Assembly (NCBI GenBank): GCA_028821515.1
Contig: JAPPGA010000001.1
Coordinates: 1 to 63,399 of the forward strand
Source: Gammaproteobacteria bacterium
GTDB taxonomy: Bacteria > Pseudomonadota > Gammaproteobacteria > Pseudomonadales > Azotimanducaceae
Direction: 5' to 3'
DNA: 63,399 nucleotides
Part shown: in pieces, positions 46,406 through 56,231 of the stretch
Layout: each line of letters opens with the position of its first letter
Numbering within the stretch: position 1 is the stretch's first letter
Translations under genes and position numbers: made by a program
Notes under the pieces: generated by a model
What the model was told of the DNA's origin: nothing
Seen by the model: the letters and a program-made list of their open reading frames with translations, nothing else
The model's database searches: none

Positions 46406-46668
46406 CCAAATCGCGCCTTCGCCCGGGCCATGGCTCGGGCGGCTTCAAGCTCGCGGTTTCGGCTCGGGGCACTCGTGACAAGAGAAGTGAGCAACGTGGT
46501 AGTCGCGGCGGCAACGGCGGCCACCGCCTCATCGAACGCCTCCCGATTGGCCTGGGATGGCTTTCTGAAACCGCTCACCTTGCGCACGTACTGCATGGCC
46601 GCCGCCTCCACTTCCGTTGCGGTTACCGGCGGTTCGAAGTTGAACAGAGGCCTGATGTTGCGGCACAT
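46402..46668 (-). CDS. DUF2277 family protein
   Basis: This 88-residue protein begins MCRNIRPLFNFEPPVT and has AAAMQYVRKVSGFRKPSQAN, both hallmarks of DUF2277. Function unknown in the family. It heads an operon with the hydratase and two CaiB proteins; the 32-bp gap to the divergent amidohydrolase gene must hold both promoters. Confidence 0.93.
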   Translation of the reverse strand: MCRNIRPLFNFEPPVTATEVEAAAMQYVRKVSGFRKPSQANREAFDEAVAAVAAATTTLLTSLVTSAPSRNRELEAARAMARAKARFG

Positions 46669-46700
46669 TCGTCAATCCTCGCCCTAAGCGTGAAAGTTGG

Positions 46701-48071
46701 ATGTTACCCGTGTCGAAGCGCTCCTGTCCGTCGCCTGAACGCGCGCTGCTGATTCGCGACGCAGAAGTAGACGCAGATCGCGCCGACGTGCGCTGTCGCG
46801 ATGGCCGCATCGCCGAGATCGGCACCGGCCTCGTCGCATCCGGCGACGAAGATGTCATCGAGGCACGGGGCGGCGCCCTGCTTCCCGGACTTCACGATCA
46901 TCACATTCACCTGTTCGCTCTCGGCGCTGCGCGCGCATCTGTCAAATGCGGACCTCCCGAGGTCATCGACCGAGACGGGCTTGCCGCAGTCCTTGCCGGC
47001 GCGGCAACCAGCGAGTGGATCCGCGGTGTCGGCTACCACGAATCCGTCGCCGGAATGCTCGACCGTCAGGCGCTGGACGCAATGGTCCCCGAGCGTCCGG
47101 TCCGCATACAGCATCGCTCCGGCAAGATGTGGTTTCTGAACTCGGCCGCAGTGCAGATCCTGGGACTCGACGCGCATTTCGACGGCCGCCTGTTCCGCCA
47201 GGACACGTGGTTGCGCGAACACGTCGCTACCGATGTCGATCTCGCCGCCGTGTCACGAGAGCTCGCAAGCTACGGCGTCACCGGCGTAACGGACGCCACT
47301 CCGTCCAACGACGATGAAACCGCCGCAAAGATCACCGCCGCCGGGGTCCGACAGCGCGTATGTGCAATGGGAGGGGAACACCTGTCGCGGGGGACGCTGA
47401 AGATCATGCTCGACGAGCACGAGCTGCCGGACTTCGACGCGTTGCGATCACGGATCGCCGAAGCGCACGGGCACGGACGGCCCACCGCGACGCACTGTGT
47501 AACGCGCGCCGAGCTCGTGTTCGCGCTGTCCGCGCTGATGGAAGCCGGAACGATGCCCGGGGATCGAATCGAACACGCGTCGGTCACCGATGACGCGACG
47601 ATGGGGTTGGTGGTCGAGGCGGGCGTCTGTGTGGTCACCCAACCCAATTTCATCCTGGAACGCGGCGAGCAGTACCTCGCGGACGTCGAACCGGCCGATC
47701 ATCCCTACCTGTATCGCTGCCGCGGCTTCCTCGATGCCGGCGTACCCCTGGGCGGCGGGACCGACGCACCGTTCGGCGAGCCGGACCCCTGGACGGCGAT
47801 ACGGGCGTCAGTGACGCGAAGGACCGGGGACGGACAGGTGATCGGCCCGAACGAAGCGCTGTCGCCGGAGAGGGCGCTTGCGCTTTTCACGACACCCGCC
47901 GGGGATCCCGGCGGCGCTCCCCGCCGTATCGCCGTCGGCGAAACGGCCGATATGTGCCTGCTGGACCGTAGCTGGAAGGAGGCGCGGAGGTCGCTACGCC
48001 ATGAACACGTCGCGGCGACGATTCTCGGCGGAGAAGTGATCTTCAGGCGCCAGGGGACTATCAGGGCCTAG
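46701..48071 (+). CDS. Amidohydrolase (YtcJ-like, amidohydrolase 3)
   Basis: This 456-residue metal-dependent hydrolase has the HxH motif in LPGLHDHHIHLF, the carboxylate/His region ATHCVTRAEL, RIEHASVTDD and the late Asp in GGGTDAPFGEPDP, all on a TIM barrel. The N-terminal and C-terminal beta-sandwich parts (LLIRDAEVDADR; GETADMCLLDRSW) are normal. Cytoplasmic; substrate unknown. Its stop overlaps the convergent DUF481 gene by four bases. Confidence 0.88.
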   Translation: MLPVSKRSCPSPERALLIRDAEVDADRADVRCRDGRIAEIGTGLVASGDEDVIEARGGALLPGLHDHHIHLFALGAARASVKCGPPEVIDRDGLAAVLAGAATSEWIRGVGYHESVAGMLDRQALDAMVPERPVRIQHRSGKMWFLNSAAVQILGLDAHFDGRLFRQDTWLREHVATDVDLAAVSRELASYGVTGVTDATPSNDDETAAKITAAGVRQRVCAMGGEHLSRGTLKIMLDEHELPDFDALRSRIAEAHGHGRPTATHCVTRAELVFALSALMEAGTMPGDRIEHASVTDDATMGLVVEAGVCVVTQPNFILERGEQYLADVEPADHPYLYRCRGFLDAGVPLGGGTDAPFGEPDPWTAIRASVTRRTGDGQVIGPNEALSPERALALFTTPAGDPGGAPRRIAVGETADMCLLDRSWKEARRSLRHEHVAATILGGEVIFRRQGTIRA

Positions 48072-48976
48072 AACTTGGCGCCGATGGCGATCATCGACGT
48101 CGCATCGGTCTTCCGCCGGCCGGGCGTCGGTTGCGTTTCGTGCTGCACGTCCAGGCGGACGCTCATGTTCCAGTGTTCGCTCAGGTACAGGCGAACGCCC
48201 GTGCCCGAATCCCAGAAGAGACCCCGGTCCGAATCCAGAACGCCGAGCAACTGGTGCGTGTGGAACACTTCAAGCTGCTCCGGCACGATCCAGCGGTTGA
48301 AGTCCACGCCCCAGCGGAGCGCCGGACTGCTCTCTCGAGCCGATATCGACTCCTCCAGCACCTGGCTGATCCCAATATCGGTCGTCAATGCGCCTCGCTC
48401 GCCTGCGAATATTGCGTATCCGCCGCCTATGCCGGCCGTGTAGCGCTGGTCGATGTCCTTGATCGCATCTCGAAAAATCTCAAAGCTGCCGACGGCATAC
48501 CACCTGTCGCCGTACTTTCGGCGCAGGTCGTACTCGATGTCGAGGTGGTCCCGCGTCACGTCGCCCCGGGCTGACGATTTCGCGGTGTTCACATCGAATA
48601 TGTGATCGAAGCGCTGACCGGAACGTTTCGCCGCGAACACCAGCGCCACATCAACCGCATCGGTATTGCCTCGGGACACCGTGGCACCGGCATCTGCCGT
48701 TGCCTCCCACGCGGCACCACGCGTGGCGGCGGTTTCCGCATCCGCGGAGGTGGCCGCGTCGTCTTTTGCGGGGATTTCTTCGTCGATTTGCTCGACCACT
48801 TCCACCGGCACCGTAACCACACCGATATTCGCCACATCAAGCGCGATGTAGCCCGTCTCGGCCTCGACGAGGCGACCCGTCAGCCGGTCGCCGTTCACGA
48901 AGTGCACGACGTCCGCGCGCGCGACATCCGCGAATGCGATGGTCCACAGGAGGAGTATTGCGAGGTCTCTTGCCAT
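48068..48976 (-). CDS. DUF481 outer-membrane-type protein
   Basis: This 302-residue protein has a signal peptide (LAILLLWTIAFADVARA), an N-terminal domain with VHFVNGDRLTGRLVEAETG, a Thr/Ala-rich linker, and a C-terminal beta-barrel-like domain with VSRGNTDAVDVALVF and alternating aromatic strands ending in a terminal Phe (AIGAKF), as in DUF481. Terminal Phe fits Bam-dependent insertion. Function unknown. Confidence 0.85.
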   Translation of the reverse strand: MARDLAILLLWTIAFADVARADVVHFVNGDRLTGRLVEAETGYIALDVANIGVVTVPVEVVEQIDEEIPAKDDAATSADAETAATRGAAWEATADAGATVSRGNTDAVDVALVFAAKRSGQRFDHIFDVNTAKSSARGDVTRDHLDIEYDLRRKYGDRWYAVGSFEIFRDAIKDIDQRYTAGIGGGYAIFAGERGALTTDIGISQVLEESISARESSPALRWGVDFNRWIVPEQLEVFHTHQLLGVLDSDRGLFWDSGTGVRLYLSEHWNMSVRLDVQHETQPTPGRRKTDATSMIAIGAKF

Positions 48977-49156
48977 GCCGCATCAGACTCCGAAAGGGGA
49001 TGCGGCACCTTTCACGACATCCGTTTTCGCGTCAAGTACGTTGCGACCGGATCGGCGTCGCAACAACCCGCCCGTCACGTCTGACCCGTCTCGGGATTGG
49101 AAACCGGGTCGAGGCTACCCGCATAATGGGGCATTCCCGCGCCTAGAGTTCGCAAC

Positions 49157-50905
49157 ATGCAAGCCGACCAGACTGATCGCACGAGCGTTCGCTACGAAGC
49201 CGACGAAAAACCTCCGGCGCCGCTCGCTTTCGGCCTCGGCCTTCAACTCGCCATTCTCACCATTGCGGGCGTGGTGCTGACCCCGGCGATCGTGATCCGG
49301 GCGGCCGGCGGAAGCGAGAGCTTCCTGTCCTGGGCCGTTTTCGCTGCCGTCGCGGTCAGCGGCATCACGACGGTTGTGCAGGCGGTCCGGGTGGGCCGCG
49401 TCGGTGCCGGATACGTCCTGATGATGGGCACCTCAGGCGCCTTCATCGCGGTCTGCATCACCGCGATCGCCGAGGGTGGACCGGCCATGCTCGCCATCCT
49501 GGTTGTCATTTCGTCGCTCTTCCAGTTCGTCCTGTCGACGCGGCTCTCCCTGCTCCGTCAGATCCTGACCCCAGCCGTAGCCGGCACGGTGATCATGCTG
49601 ATACCCGTCACCGTAATGCCCATCATCTTCGACATGCTGAAGGAGGTACCCGAGGGCGCCTCGACGGAGTCCGCAGCGGTCAGCGCCCTCGCGACCCTGC
49701 TCGTCATCGCCGGAATCGCCTTGAAGGCAAAGGGTACGCTGCGCCTCTGGGCGCCGGTCATAGGAGTCTTTGCGGGCTCTGCGGTTGCAGGGTATTACGG
49801 CCTCTACCAGACCTTCCTCGTGGTCGAAGCCGCGTGGATCGGCCTTCCCACCGGCGATTGGCCCGGCATCGACCTCAGTTTCAGCCCCGTGTTCTGGGCG
49901 CTGCTACCCGCCTTCGTGTTCGTAACACTGGTCGGCGCCATAGAGACCGTCGGAGACGCCATCGCCATACAGCACGTGTCCTGGCGGAGGCCTCGCGCGG
50001 TGGACTTCCGCGCGGTGCAGGGTGCGGTGGCAGCGGACGGGTTGGGCAACCTGTTGTCCGGCCTGGCCGGAACCGTGCCGAACACGACCTACTCGACGAG
50101 CGTCTCGGTGACGGAACTCACCGGGGTGGGCGCGCGCCGCGTCGGCATTGCCGTTGGCGCAATCTTCATCGCGCTGGCGTTCCTCCCCAAGGCGCTTGCA
50201 ATAGTCCTGGCGATCCCGGGGCCGGTAGCAGCCGCCTATGTCACCGTGCTCATGGCGATGCTGTTCGTGGTCGGCATGCGAGTCGTCATCCAGAACGGTA
50301 TCGACTACCGCAATGGGCTGGTCGCCGGCCTGGCGTTCTGGACCGGGGTCGGCTTCCAGAACGGCGTGATTTTTCCCGAGTACTTCTCCGAATTCGCCGG
50401 TGGCCTGCTGCAGAACGGCATGACGGCCGGCGGGCTGGTCGCGATCATCCTTTCCCTGTTCCTGGAACTGACGGCGCCACGGCGCGCCCGGATAGAGACG
50501 GAGTTCGATGTCTCGGCACTGCCCACGATCAGGGAGTTCCTGGGCACCTTCGCAGCCCGCAGCAGGTGGGACGCGGCGATGGTGAGCCGACTCGAGGCGG
50601 CCAGCGAAGAAACGCTGCTGACGCTCATCGAAAGGGACGAATCCACCGAGAGACACCGTCGGCGCCTGCGGATCGTCGCGCGCAAGGAGAATGACCAGGC
50701 GGTACTCGAATTCGTGGCTGCAACGGGCGAGGAGAACCTCCAGGACCGGATCGCGCTGCTCGGCGAGCGCACGGCCGGTGCACCGGCGGAACAGGAGGTC
50801 TCACTCCGGCTATTGCGGCACGTCGCGTCCTCCGTGCTGCATCAGCAGTACTACGACATGGACATCGTGACCATTCGGGTCGATGCGCCTGGACCGGCGG
50901 CGTGA
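49157..50905 (+). CDS. NCS2 uracil/xanthine permease with C-terminal HATPase-like domain
   Basis: This 582-residue protein has 12-14 hydrophobic segments in residues 25-450 of the NCS2 fold, including VGAIETVGDAIAIQ and GTVPNTTYSTSVSV, two conserved motifs. Residues about 455-582 form a soluble domain similar to RsbW/anti-sigma HATPase proteins (DVSALPTIREFLGTFAA, SRLEAASEETLLTLIERD), but the N-box Asn is absent, so ATP binding is doubtful. It probably imports a purine or pyrimidine. The 180 bp upstream contain no gene. Confidence 0.85.
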   Translation: MQADQTDRTSVRYEADEKPPAPLAFGLGLQLAILTIAGVVLTPAIVIRAAGGSESFLSWAVFAAVAVSGITTVVQAVRVGRVGAGYVLMMGTSGAFIAVCITAIAEGGPAMLAILVVISSLFQFVLSTRLSLLRQILTPAVAGTVIMLIPVTVMPIIFDMLKEVPEGASTESAAVSALATLLVIAGIALKAKGTLRLWAPVIGVFAGSAVAGYYGLYQTFLVVEAAWIGLPTGDWPGIDLSFSPVFWALLPAFVFVTLVGAIETVGDAIAIQHVSWRRPRAVDFRAVQGAVAADGLGNLLSGLAGTVPNTTYSTSVSVTELTGVGARRVGIAVGAIFIALAFLPKALAIVLAIPGPVAAAYVTVLMAMLFVVGMRVVIQNGIDYRNGLVAGLAFWTGVGFQNGVIFPEYFSEFAGGLLQNGMTAGGLVAIILSLFLELTAPRRARIETEFDVSALPTIREFLGTFAARSRWDAAMVSRLEAASEETLLTLIERDESTERHRRRLRIVARKENDQAVLEFVAATGEENLQDRIALLGERTAGAPAEQEVSLRLLRHVASSVLHQQYYDMDIVTIRVDAPGPAA

Positions 50906-50930
50906 GGGCGTGACGCCTTCGCAACACTGC

Positions 50931-52130
50931 CTACCTGATGAAACCCGCTTCCCTCAGGGAGGATAGTTCCGCCGCGTCAAGACCGAGTTCCTCGCCCAGT
51001 ACCGACTCCGTGTGCTCCCCGAGTTGTGGCGCGACCCGCAGGGGCACATCGGAATTCGACATCCTCGGGGCGAAGCCGAGCAAAGGCACTTCCCCATGCA
51101 TCGGGTGATCGAGATGCTTGACGAAATCTCTGGCCAGCAGGTGCGGGTCATTGTGCAGTTCGCCGGTGTCAAGGCACGCGGCGCAAGGAATGCCCGCGGG
51201 ACCGAGAATCTCCATGACTTCGTACTTCGTGTGCTTTCGGGTCCAGGAGGCGAACTCCCCGTACAGTGCTTCGCCATTGGCAAAGCGCAGGCGGTTGGTC
51301 TCGAAACGCGGATCGACCAGCAGGTCGGGACGCTCGCTGGCGGCGCACAGTCCGTCCCAATGCTCCGCGGTGACCGGCATGATGTAAACCCAGTCGTTGT
51401 GCCCGAAGGGCTTGCAGGGATAGAGATCGACCGGCGGCCATCCGCCGGACCTTCCCCGCCGCTCGCTGGCAGTCCGCCCCCAGGCCCCGCCCAGGGCGAT
51501 GCGGGTCCGCATGAAGTAGGTCATCGCTTCCTGCATCGAGATCTCGATCCGTTGGCCTTCGCCGGTGCGCAAGCACTGCACGTAAGCGGCGAGAATCGCC
51601 ATCGCCATCTGCACTCCCGTGCCCGAGTCCCCCGTTGTCGGTCCCGGGATCAAGGGAGGACCGTCCGGTTCGCCGGTCACTGACATCGCGCCCGCAGCAG
51701 CTTGCGCGACCATGTCGTAGCACTTGTAGTCCGCATAGGGCCCGGACGAACCGAACCCCTTGATGCATGCGTATATCAACGGCGGATGGACAGCCTTCAG
51801 GGTCTCGTATTCGAGATCGAGGCGCTCCATCACGCCGGGACCGTAGTTCTCGACGAAGACGTCGAACCTGGGCAGCAGACGTAGCAGCAAGTCCCGGCCT
51901 TCGACTGAACGCAGGTTCAGTGCAACGCTGCGCTTGTTCGCATTCCAGTTGCAGAAGTAGGCCGAGTACTCCTTGTTCGGGCTTCGTCCCACGGCACGTC
52001 CCGGGTCCCCATGTTCCGGTGCCTCCACTTTCACCACATCGGCGCCGAGCCAGGCGAGCGCCTGGGTGCAGGACGTCCCCGCTTCGTACTGCGTCAGGTC
52101 AAGGATTCGCAATCCATCGAGTGCGGGCAT
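50931..52130 (-). CDS. CaiB/BaiF CoA-transferase, formyl-CoA transferase-like
   Basis: This 399-residue protein starts MPALDGLRILDLTQYEAGT. The catalytic Asp lies in TTGDSGTGVQMAMAIL, the arrangement of formyl-CoA:oxalate CoA-transferase, and the segment TGEGQRIEISMQEAMTYFMR continues the match. Normal length. No oxalyl-CoA decarboxylase is in the window, so oxalate use is not shown. It lies 32 bp after the PQQ-propeller gene on the same strand. Confidence 0.88.
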   Translation of the reverse strand: MPALDGLRILDLTQYEAGTSCTQALAWLGADVVKVEAPEHGDPGRAVGRSPNKEYSAYFCNWNANKRSVALNLRSVEGRDLLLRLLPRFDVFVENYGPGVMERLDLEYETLKAVHPPLIYACIKGFGSSGPYADYKCYDMVAQAAAGAMSVTGEPDGPPLIPGPTTGDSGTGVQMAMAILAAYVQCLRTGEGQRIEISMQEAMTYFMRTRIALGGAWGRTASERRGRSGGWPPVDLYPCKPFGHNDWVYIMPVTAEHWDGLCAASERPDLLVDPRFETNRLRFANGEALYGEFASWTRKHTKYEVMEILGPAGIPCAACLDTGELHNDPHLLARDFVKHLDHPMHGEVPLLGFAPRMSNSDVPLRVAPQLGEHTESVLGEELGLDAAELSSLREAGFIR

Positions 52131-52162
52131 GTCGAGGCCTAAAGAGTTCCGGTCGGGACAAT

Positions 52163-53761
52163 TTACTCCGGCGAGACCCTTTGTGCATCCGCGGCCAAGT
52201 TCGGCAAGCGAAAAGCGAGCAGGGCGTTGCCGCCAGCCTGGCCGTGTTGTCCGTATCCACTCTGAACCAGCAGCATGTCGCCTGCGACCATCGGGCCGTG
52301 CACGTCGATGGATCCACCCCCCGCCATTGCCCCGTTGACGCTGTTGAACCTGCGCCAGGTGTCGTAGGACCAGGCGACTTCGCCAGTCCGTGCATCGTAG
52401 GCCGAAACGAGGCCATCGAGACTGCCGGCGAAAACGAGATCGGGCGTTGCGACAATGGCTGCGGAGATTCCCGGGTCGCAACCCTGGCGACCCTTGCATC
52501 GATCCGGATTGATCACGGACCAGCGCACGGCCCCGGTCTGGATTTCCAGGGCATGCAGACCGGGCAACGACTCGTCGCTTGCGGCGGGGCCAAGCGGCCT
52601 GTCGCTGATCGGCACGTACAGGAGCCCGAGAGACTCGTTCACCGCCATGCCCCAATGCACGCCGCCAAGGTGTCCGCCGCGTCCAAGTTGCAGTGTCCAC
52701 AGGCGCTCGCCGGACTCCGGCTTCATGGCATAGACACCGCCGGATTTTTGACCCGCGAGCAGAATCTGCTCGCCGCCCGTCGTGCGCGCAAGGACAGGTG
52801 GTGCACCGAAGTCGTAGTCGGGGCCGACTTCCTCCGGACAACTTGGGTGATCGGGTATGAGGCACGCCATGTTGAAGGTGTCGTTGGCGGTGAACTGCTC
52901 CGTCCAGACAATCTCGCCGTCGTCGTTGCGCATCGCCATGATCGCATCGCTTGTAGGCGTTGCAGGTGCCGTGTAGTTCTCTCCAGTCCCGACGTAGAGG
53001 AGTCCCGTTGCCGCATCGATGGTTGGCGCCGACCAGATGGGCGTACCCGAGGGTCCCCATTCCTTGACCACCACGTAATGGCGGCCGGTCACCTCAGGCG
53101 CCTCGGCTATCGTATGGCGGCGCCAGAGCATGGTGCCGGCGGCGGCGTCGAGCGCCACGAGGGACCCGCGAAACGTGCAGCATTCGTACATCGCGTCCAT
53201 CGCGACGGCGAGTTCGTAGGAGGAAACCGGCGCGTATACGCGGCCCTCGTGGTACAGGGGCGTGCCCGTGACGATGCCATGGGGATGGTCCCTGACCTCC
53301 GTCTCCCAGAGCTGTTCGCCCGTGATGGCGTCGGCAGCTATCACCCAGCCGTCGCCGGTGCCGAAAACAAGCCTTGCCTCGTCTCCGATTTCTGCATGAA
53401 TCACGGCGGTCCGGATGGCGTTTCTGAACTCCCGTTTCCACCGGACGCACCCCGAATCCCGTTCCAGGGCGAAGAGCGTGCCCGCAGGGGTGCCGATGAA
53501 GACGGTGTCTTCCGTCACCAGGGGATAGGAGTGCGGCGACATGCCGCCATCCAGCGCGATCGCCCAGGCGAGTTCGAGCGTCTGGACATTGCTGCGGTCG
53601 ATGCCGGTATCTGGCTGGAAGCGCAAGTTGCGTTCGCCGAAACCCCAGCCGGATCTCGCGAAGCGCTCGACCCCGGGCGTCGCGTCGCAATCGGCCGCCG
53701 CTGCGGTAGTCATGAGCGTGGCCAGCAAACCGAGAGCCGCCAGCCGTACTTTCGCGAACAC
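52163..53761 (-). CDS. PQQ-type beta-propeller dehydrogenase (polyvinyl alcohol dehydrogenase-like)
   Basis: This protein of 532 residues has a signal peptide (LAALGLLATLMTTAAAA) and repeated tryptophan-docking blades (GTLFALERDSGCVRWKREF, GWVIAADAITGEQLWET, LVALDAAAGTMLWRRH, LVSAYDARTGEVAWSYD). Vicinal cysteines YECCTFRGS resemble those of quinoprotein alcohol dehydrogenases, especially the PVA dehydrogenase group, but no haem CxxCH is present. GTG at 53761 follows the hisG stop by two bases. Substrate unknown; a periplasmic dehydrogenase is likely. Confidence 0.82.
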   Translation of the reverse strand: MFAKVRLAALGLLATLMTTAAAADCDATPGVERFARSGWGFGERNLRFQPDTGIDRSNVQTLELAWAIALDGGMSPHSYPLVTEDTVFIGTPAGTLFALERDSGCVRWKREFRNAIRTAVIHAEIGDEARLVFGTGDGWVIAADAITGEQLWETEVRDHPHGIVTGTPLYHEGRVYAPVSSYELAVAMDAMYECCTFRGSLVALDAAAGTMLWRRHTIAEAPEVTGRHYVVVKEWGPSGTPIWSAPTIDAATGLLYVGTGENYTAPATPTSDAIMAMRNDDGEIVWTEQFTANDTFNMACLIPDHPSCPEEVGPDYDFGAPPVLARTTGGEQILLAGQKSGGVYAMKPESGERLWTLQLGRGGHLGGVHWGMAVNESLGLLYVPISDRPLGPAASDESLPGLHALEIQTGAVRWSVINPDRCKGRQGCDPGISAAIVATPDLVFAGSLDGLVSAYDARTGEVAWSYDTWRRFNSVNGAMAGGGSIDVHGPMVAGDMLLVQSGYGQHGQAGGNALLAFRLPNLAADAQRVSPE

Positions 53762-53763
53762 GC

Positions 53764-54639
53764 TCAGTCGATGATCTTGTTGATCCCGTACTCGACGATG
53801 CCGCGGGCGCCCGCATCCTTGAGCCTCGGGATCAGCGTCCGAACCACCGACTCCTCGATGATCGTATGTACGGCGATCCACTCGTCGTCGGAGAGCGCCG
53901 ATACCGTGGGTTTCTGCAATGCCGGCAACAGCGCGAGGATGTCATCGAGGTCGTCGCGCCTCGCATTCATCATCAGACCCACCCTGCCTTCCGCGGCGAG
54001 GCAGGAACGCAGCATCAGGGCAATGTTGTCGAGCTTTCGGGCCTTCCCGGGATCGGCCATCGCGGCGTGATTGGCGATGATGCGAGGCGTGCTCTGCAGG
54101 ATCTCGTCGACAATGCGCAGGTTGTTGGCCCGGATCGAACTGCCCGTCTCCGTGAGTTCGACGATGGCGTCGACGAGTCGCGGAGGTTTGGCTTCCGTTG
54201 CGCCCCAGGAAAACTCGACCTGCGCGTTCACGCCGTGACGCTTGAGATACGCCCGGGTAATGTTGACGATCTCGGTTGCGATTCGCTTGCCTTCGAGGTC
54301 GGCCACCGACTGGACCGGCGCATCGTTTGGCACGCACAGCACCCAGCGCGCCGGGCCACGGCTGACCTTCGAAAAGATGAGTTCGCAGACCTCGTGCACA
54401 TCCGCGCCCGTCTCCCTGACCCAATCGTGTCCCGTGATCCCGGCATCGAGCACGCCCTGTTCGACGTAGCGCGCCATTTCCTGGGCACGCACCATCAGGC
54501 ACTCGATCTCGTCATCGTCGATTTCCGGGTAGTAGGAACGGCCTGATGCGGTGATGCGGTATCCGGCTCGCTGGAACAGATCGACCGTCGGCTCACGCAG
54601 ACTGCCCGCGGGGATCCCGAGCTTCAGCAACGTGCTCAT
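53764..54639 (-). CDS. hisG: ATP phosphoribosyltransferase, long form (HisG_L)
   Basis: This 291-residue enzyme starts histidine synthesis by joining ATP and PRPP. It has [21 protein letters not shown] at the start, [13 protein letters not shown] and [16 protein letters not shown] in the catalytic core, and a C-terminal regulatory domain ([18 protein letters not shown] and the end region), so it is the long, histidine-inhibited form that does not need HisZ. Start overlaps hisI by four bases. Confidence 0.93.
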   Translation of the reverse strand: MSTLLKLGIPAGSLREPTVDLFQRAGYRITASGRSYYPEIDDDEIECLMVRAQEMARYVEQGVLDAGITGHDWVRETGADVHEVCELIFSKVSRGPARWVLCVPNDAPVQSVADLEGKRIATEIVNITRAYLKRHGVNAQVEFSWGATEAKPPRLVDAIVELTETGSSIRANNLRIVDEILQSTPRIIANHAAMADPGKARKLDNIALMLRSCLAAEGRVGLMMNARRDDLDDILALLPALQKPTVSALSDDEWIAVHTIIEESVVRTLIPRLKDAGARGIVEYGINKIID

Positions 54640-55025
54640 CGCTTGTATACCTCGGCCGGATCGAAAACCCGCTCAGCCACGATCCTGCTCGCTCCGGTGC
54701 CGAGTTCGATCTCGCGAAAGAAGCAGCTTTCGTAACCCTCATGGCAGGCGGCACCGCCGACCTGGTCCACCTTGACAAGCACCGTGTCGGCATCACAGTC
54801 GTAAAACAGCTGCTTCACATGCTGCACGTGGCCGCTCTCCTCGCCCTTGCGCCAGAGCCGACCGCGGCTGCGGCTGAAGTAGCAGGCCCGGCGCGTGGCC
54901 AGGGTTTCCACGTAAGCCTCCTCGTTCATGTAGGCAAGCATCAGCACCTTGCCGCTTGCCGCGTCCTGCGCGATCGCGGGAATCAGCGGCGTCTTTTCGA
55001 AATCCGGACCGTCCACCGGCACCAC
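54636..55025 (-). CDS. hisI: Phosphoribosyl-AMP cyclohydrolase HisI
   Basis: This 129-residue monofunctional enzyme opens the adenine ring in the third step of histidine synthesis. [19 protein letters not shown] and [18 protein letters not shown] mark the family, and [13 protein letters not shown] holds the Asp-x-Asp-x-Asp-like metal site with further Cys in [16 protein letters not shown]. There is no HisE domain. It precedes hisG with a four-base overlap. The 210 bp upstream, to the protease gene, show no further gene. Confidence 0.95.
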   Translation of the reverse strand: MVPVDGPDFEKTPLIPAIAQDAASGKVLMLAYMNEEAYVETLATRRACYFSRSRGRLWRKGEESGHVQHVKQLFYDCDADTVLVKVDQVGGAACHEGYESCFFREIELGTGASRIVAERVFDPAEVYKR

Positions 55026-55235
55026 CTCGAAAAACCGAAGGCGCGAATGCTATCCGTAGGGGCAAGGCGCTGTCGAATGGGTTTCCTAGCGAGACCCGTT
55101 GTAATCTGCCTCCATCCTGCTCAAGTTCACTAGCGCGAGCAGGAGCCTCTCCCTCATCGTTCACGCAGACCTTAACGTGATTCATCCAGCCGAAGGACGT
55201 ATGATCGCTCGCCGGCCACAGCCGACGCGGACACA

Positions 55236-56231
55236 ATGTACGTTGATCGAAAAGCGCTCATCAGCGAGTTGGAGAAGGCGCGAAACTCGAAGGTCCTTCT
55301 CTATGTCACAGGCGATCGACCAGGATGGGAAACTCAAATCTCTTCGGAGGCCTTCGACCCCTTTGTCGATCATCTCGATACGATTGGTGTCGTCGAGAGA
55401 ATTAGCCTAGTCCTCTATACACGTGGGGGAGATACGCTAGCGGGGTGGAGTCTCGTGAATCTCATCAGACAGTTCTGCCGCGAGTTTGAGGTCATCATTC
55501 CCCACAAATGCCACAGCGCAGGAACACTGATAGCCCTCGGGGCAAACCGAATTGTCATGACGAAACAAGCGACGCTCGGCCCCATCGATCCAAGCGTAAA
55601 TACTCCGTTGAATCCGCACGTTGAAGGAGCCCCACCAGATTCACGGGTTTCGGTGAGCGTTGAAGGAATCCAAGGCTTCATCACGTTGGCACGAGAAGAA
55701 CTGGGGATCAAGGACGAGGTCGGTTTATCGGAAGTTCTCGTTGAGCTTTCGAAGCAAGTGCATCCATTGGTATTGGGTCAAGTAATTCGAGCCCGAGGAC
55801 AGATTCAGATGCTCGCTCGGCGTCTGATCGTGAATCAGGTGACCGACGAAAAGAAGATTGAGGAGGTAGTCAGTTTCTTGACGTCGGAGTCAGGAAGTCA
55901 CGACTACACAATCAGTCGGCGAGAGGGGCGTGATTTAGGCCTCCACATCGAATCACCAGATGATGGACTATACTTGCGTGTCAAAGCCTTGTATGACGAC
56001 TTCAGGAATGAACTTCGCCTCAATCAGGCCTTTGATAGTGAGGCGTATTTGGGTCAAGATCAGTCAAAGGACTACGAAGTAAAGCGAGTGATAGCTGAGA
56101 GTCTCGACGGGGGTTCGGACTATTTCCAAAGTGAAGGAACCCTGTCACGGGTCACTGTCAACACGCCGGCTGGGCCCCAAACTGGTATCAATGACACCCG
56201 CAATTTCGAAGGGTGGAGGAGGCAGCAATGA
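55236..56231 (+). CDS. SDH-type ClpP-fold serine proteinase
   Basis: This 331-residue protein matches the serine dehydrogenase proteinase (SDH_sah) family: LVLYTRGGDTLAGWSLVN, then HKCHSAGTLIALGANR with the presumed nucleophile Ser, and ATLGPIDPSVNT, a SppA/ClpP-like core. No signal peptide. Codon and base use look less GC-rich than the neighbours, hinting at transfer. The downstream 56-residue gene overlaps its stop by four bases (ATGA), suggesting a two-gene cassette. Substrate unknown. Confidence 0.85.
   Translation: MYVDRKALISELEKARNSKVLLYVTGDRPGWETQISSEAFDPFVDHLDTIGVVERISLVLYTRGGDTLAGWSLVNLIRQFCREFEVIIPHKCHSAGTLIALGANRIVMTKQATLGPIDPSVNTPLNPHVEGAPPDSRVSVSVEGIQGFITLAREELGIKDEVGLSEVLVELSKQVHPLVLGQVIRARGQIQMLARRLIVNQVTDEKKIEEVVSFLTSESGSHDYTISRREGRDLGLHIESPDDGLYLRVKALYDDFRNELRLNQAFDSEAYLGQDQSKDYEVKRVIAESLDGGSDYFQSEGTLSRVTVNTPAGPQTGINDTRNFEGWRRQQ

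Noticed and set aside
50931-53060. CaiB protein starting upstream within the PQQ gene
   Set aside because: The upstream 310 codons are antisense-frame shadow of the propeller gene; MPALDGLRIL at 52130 is the family start.
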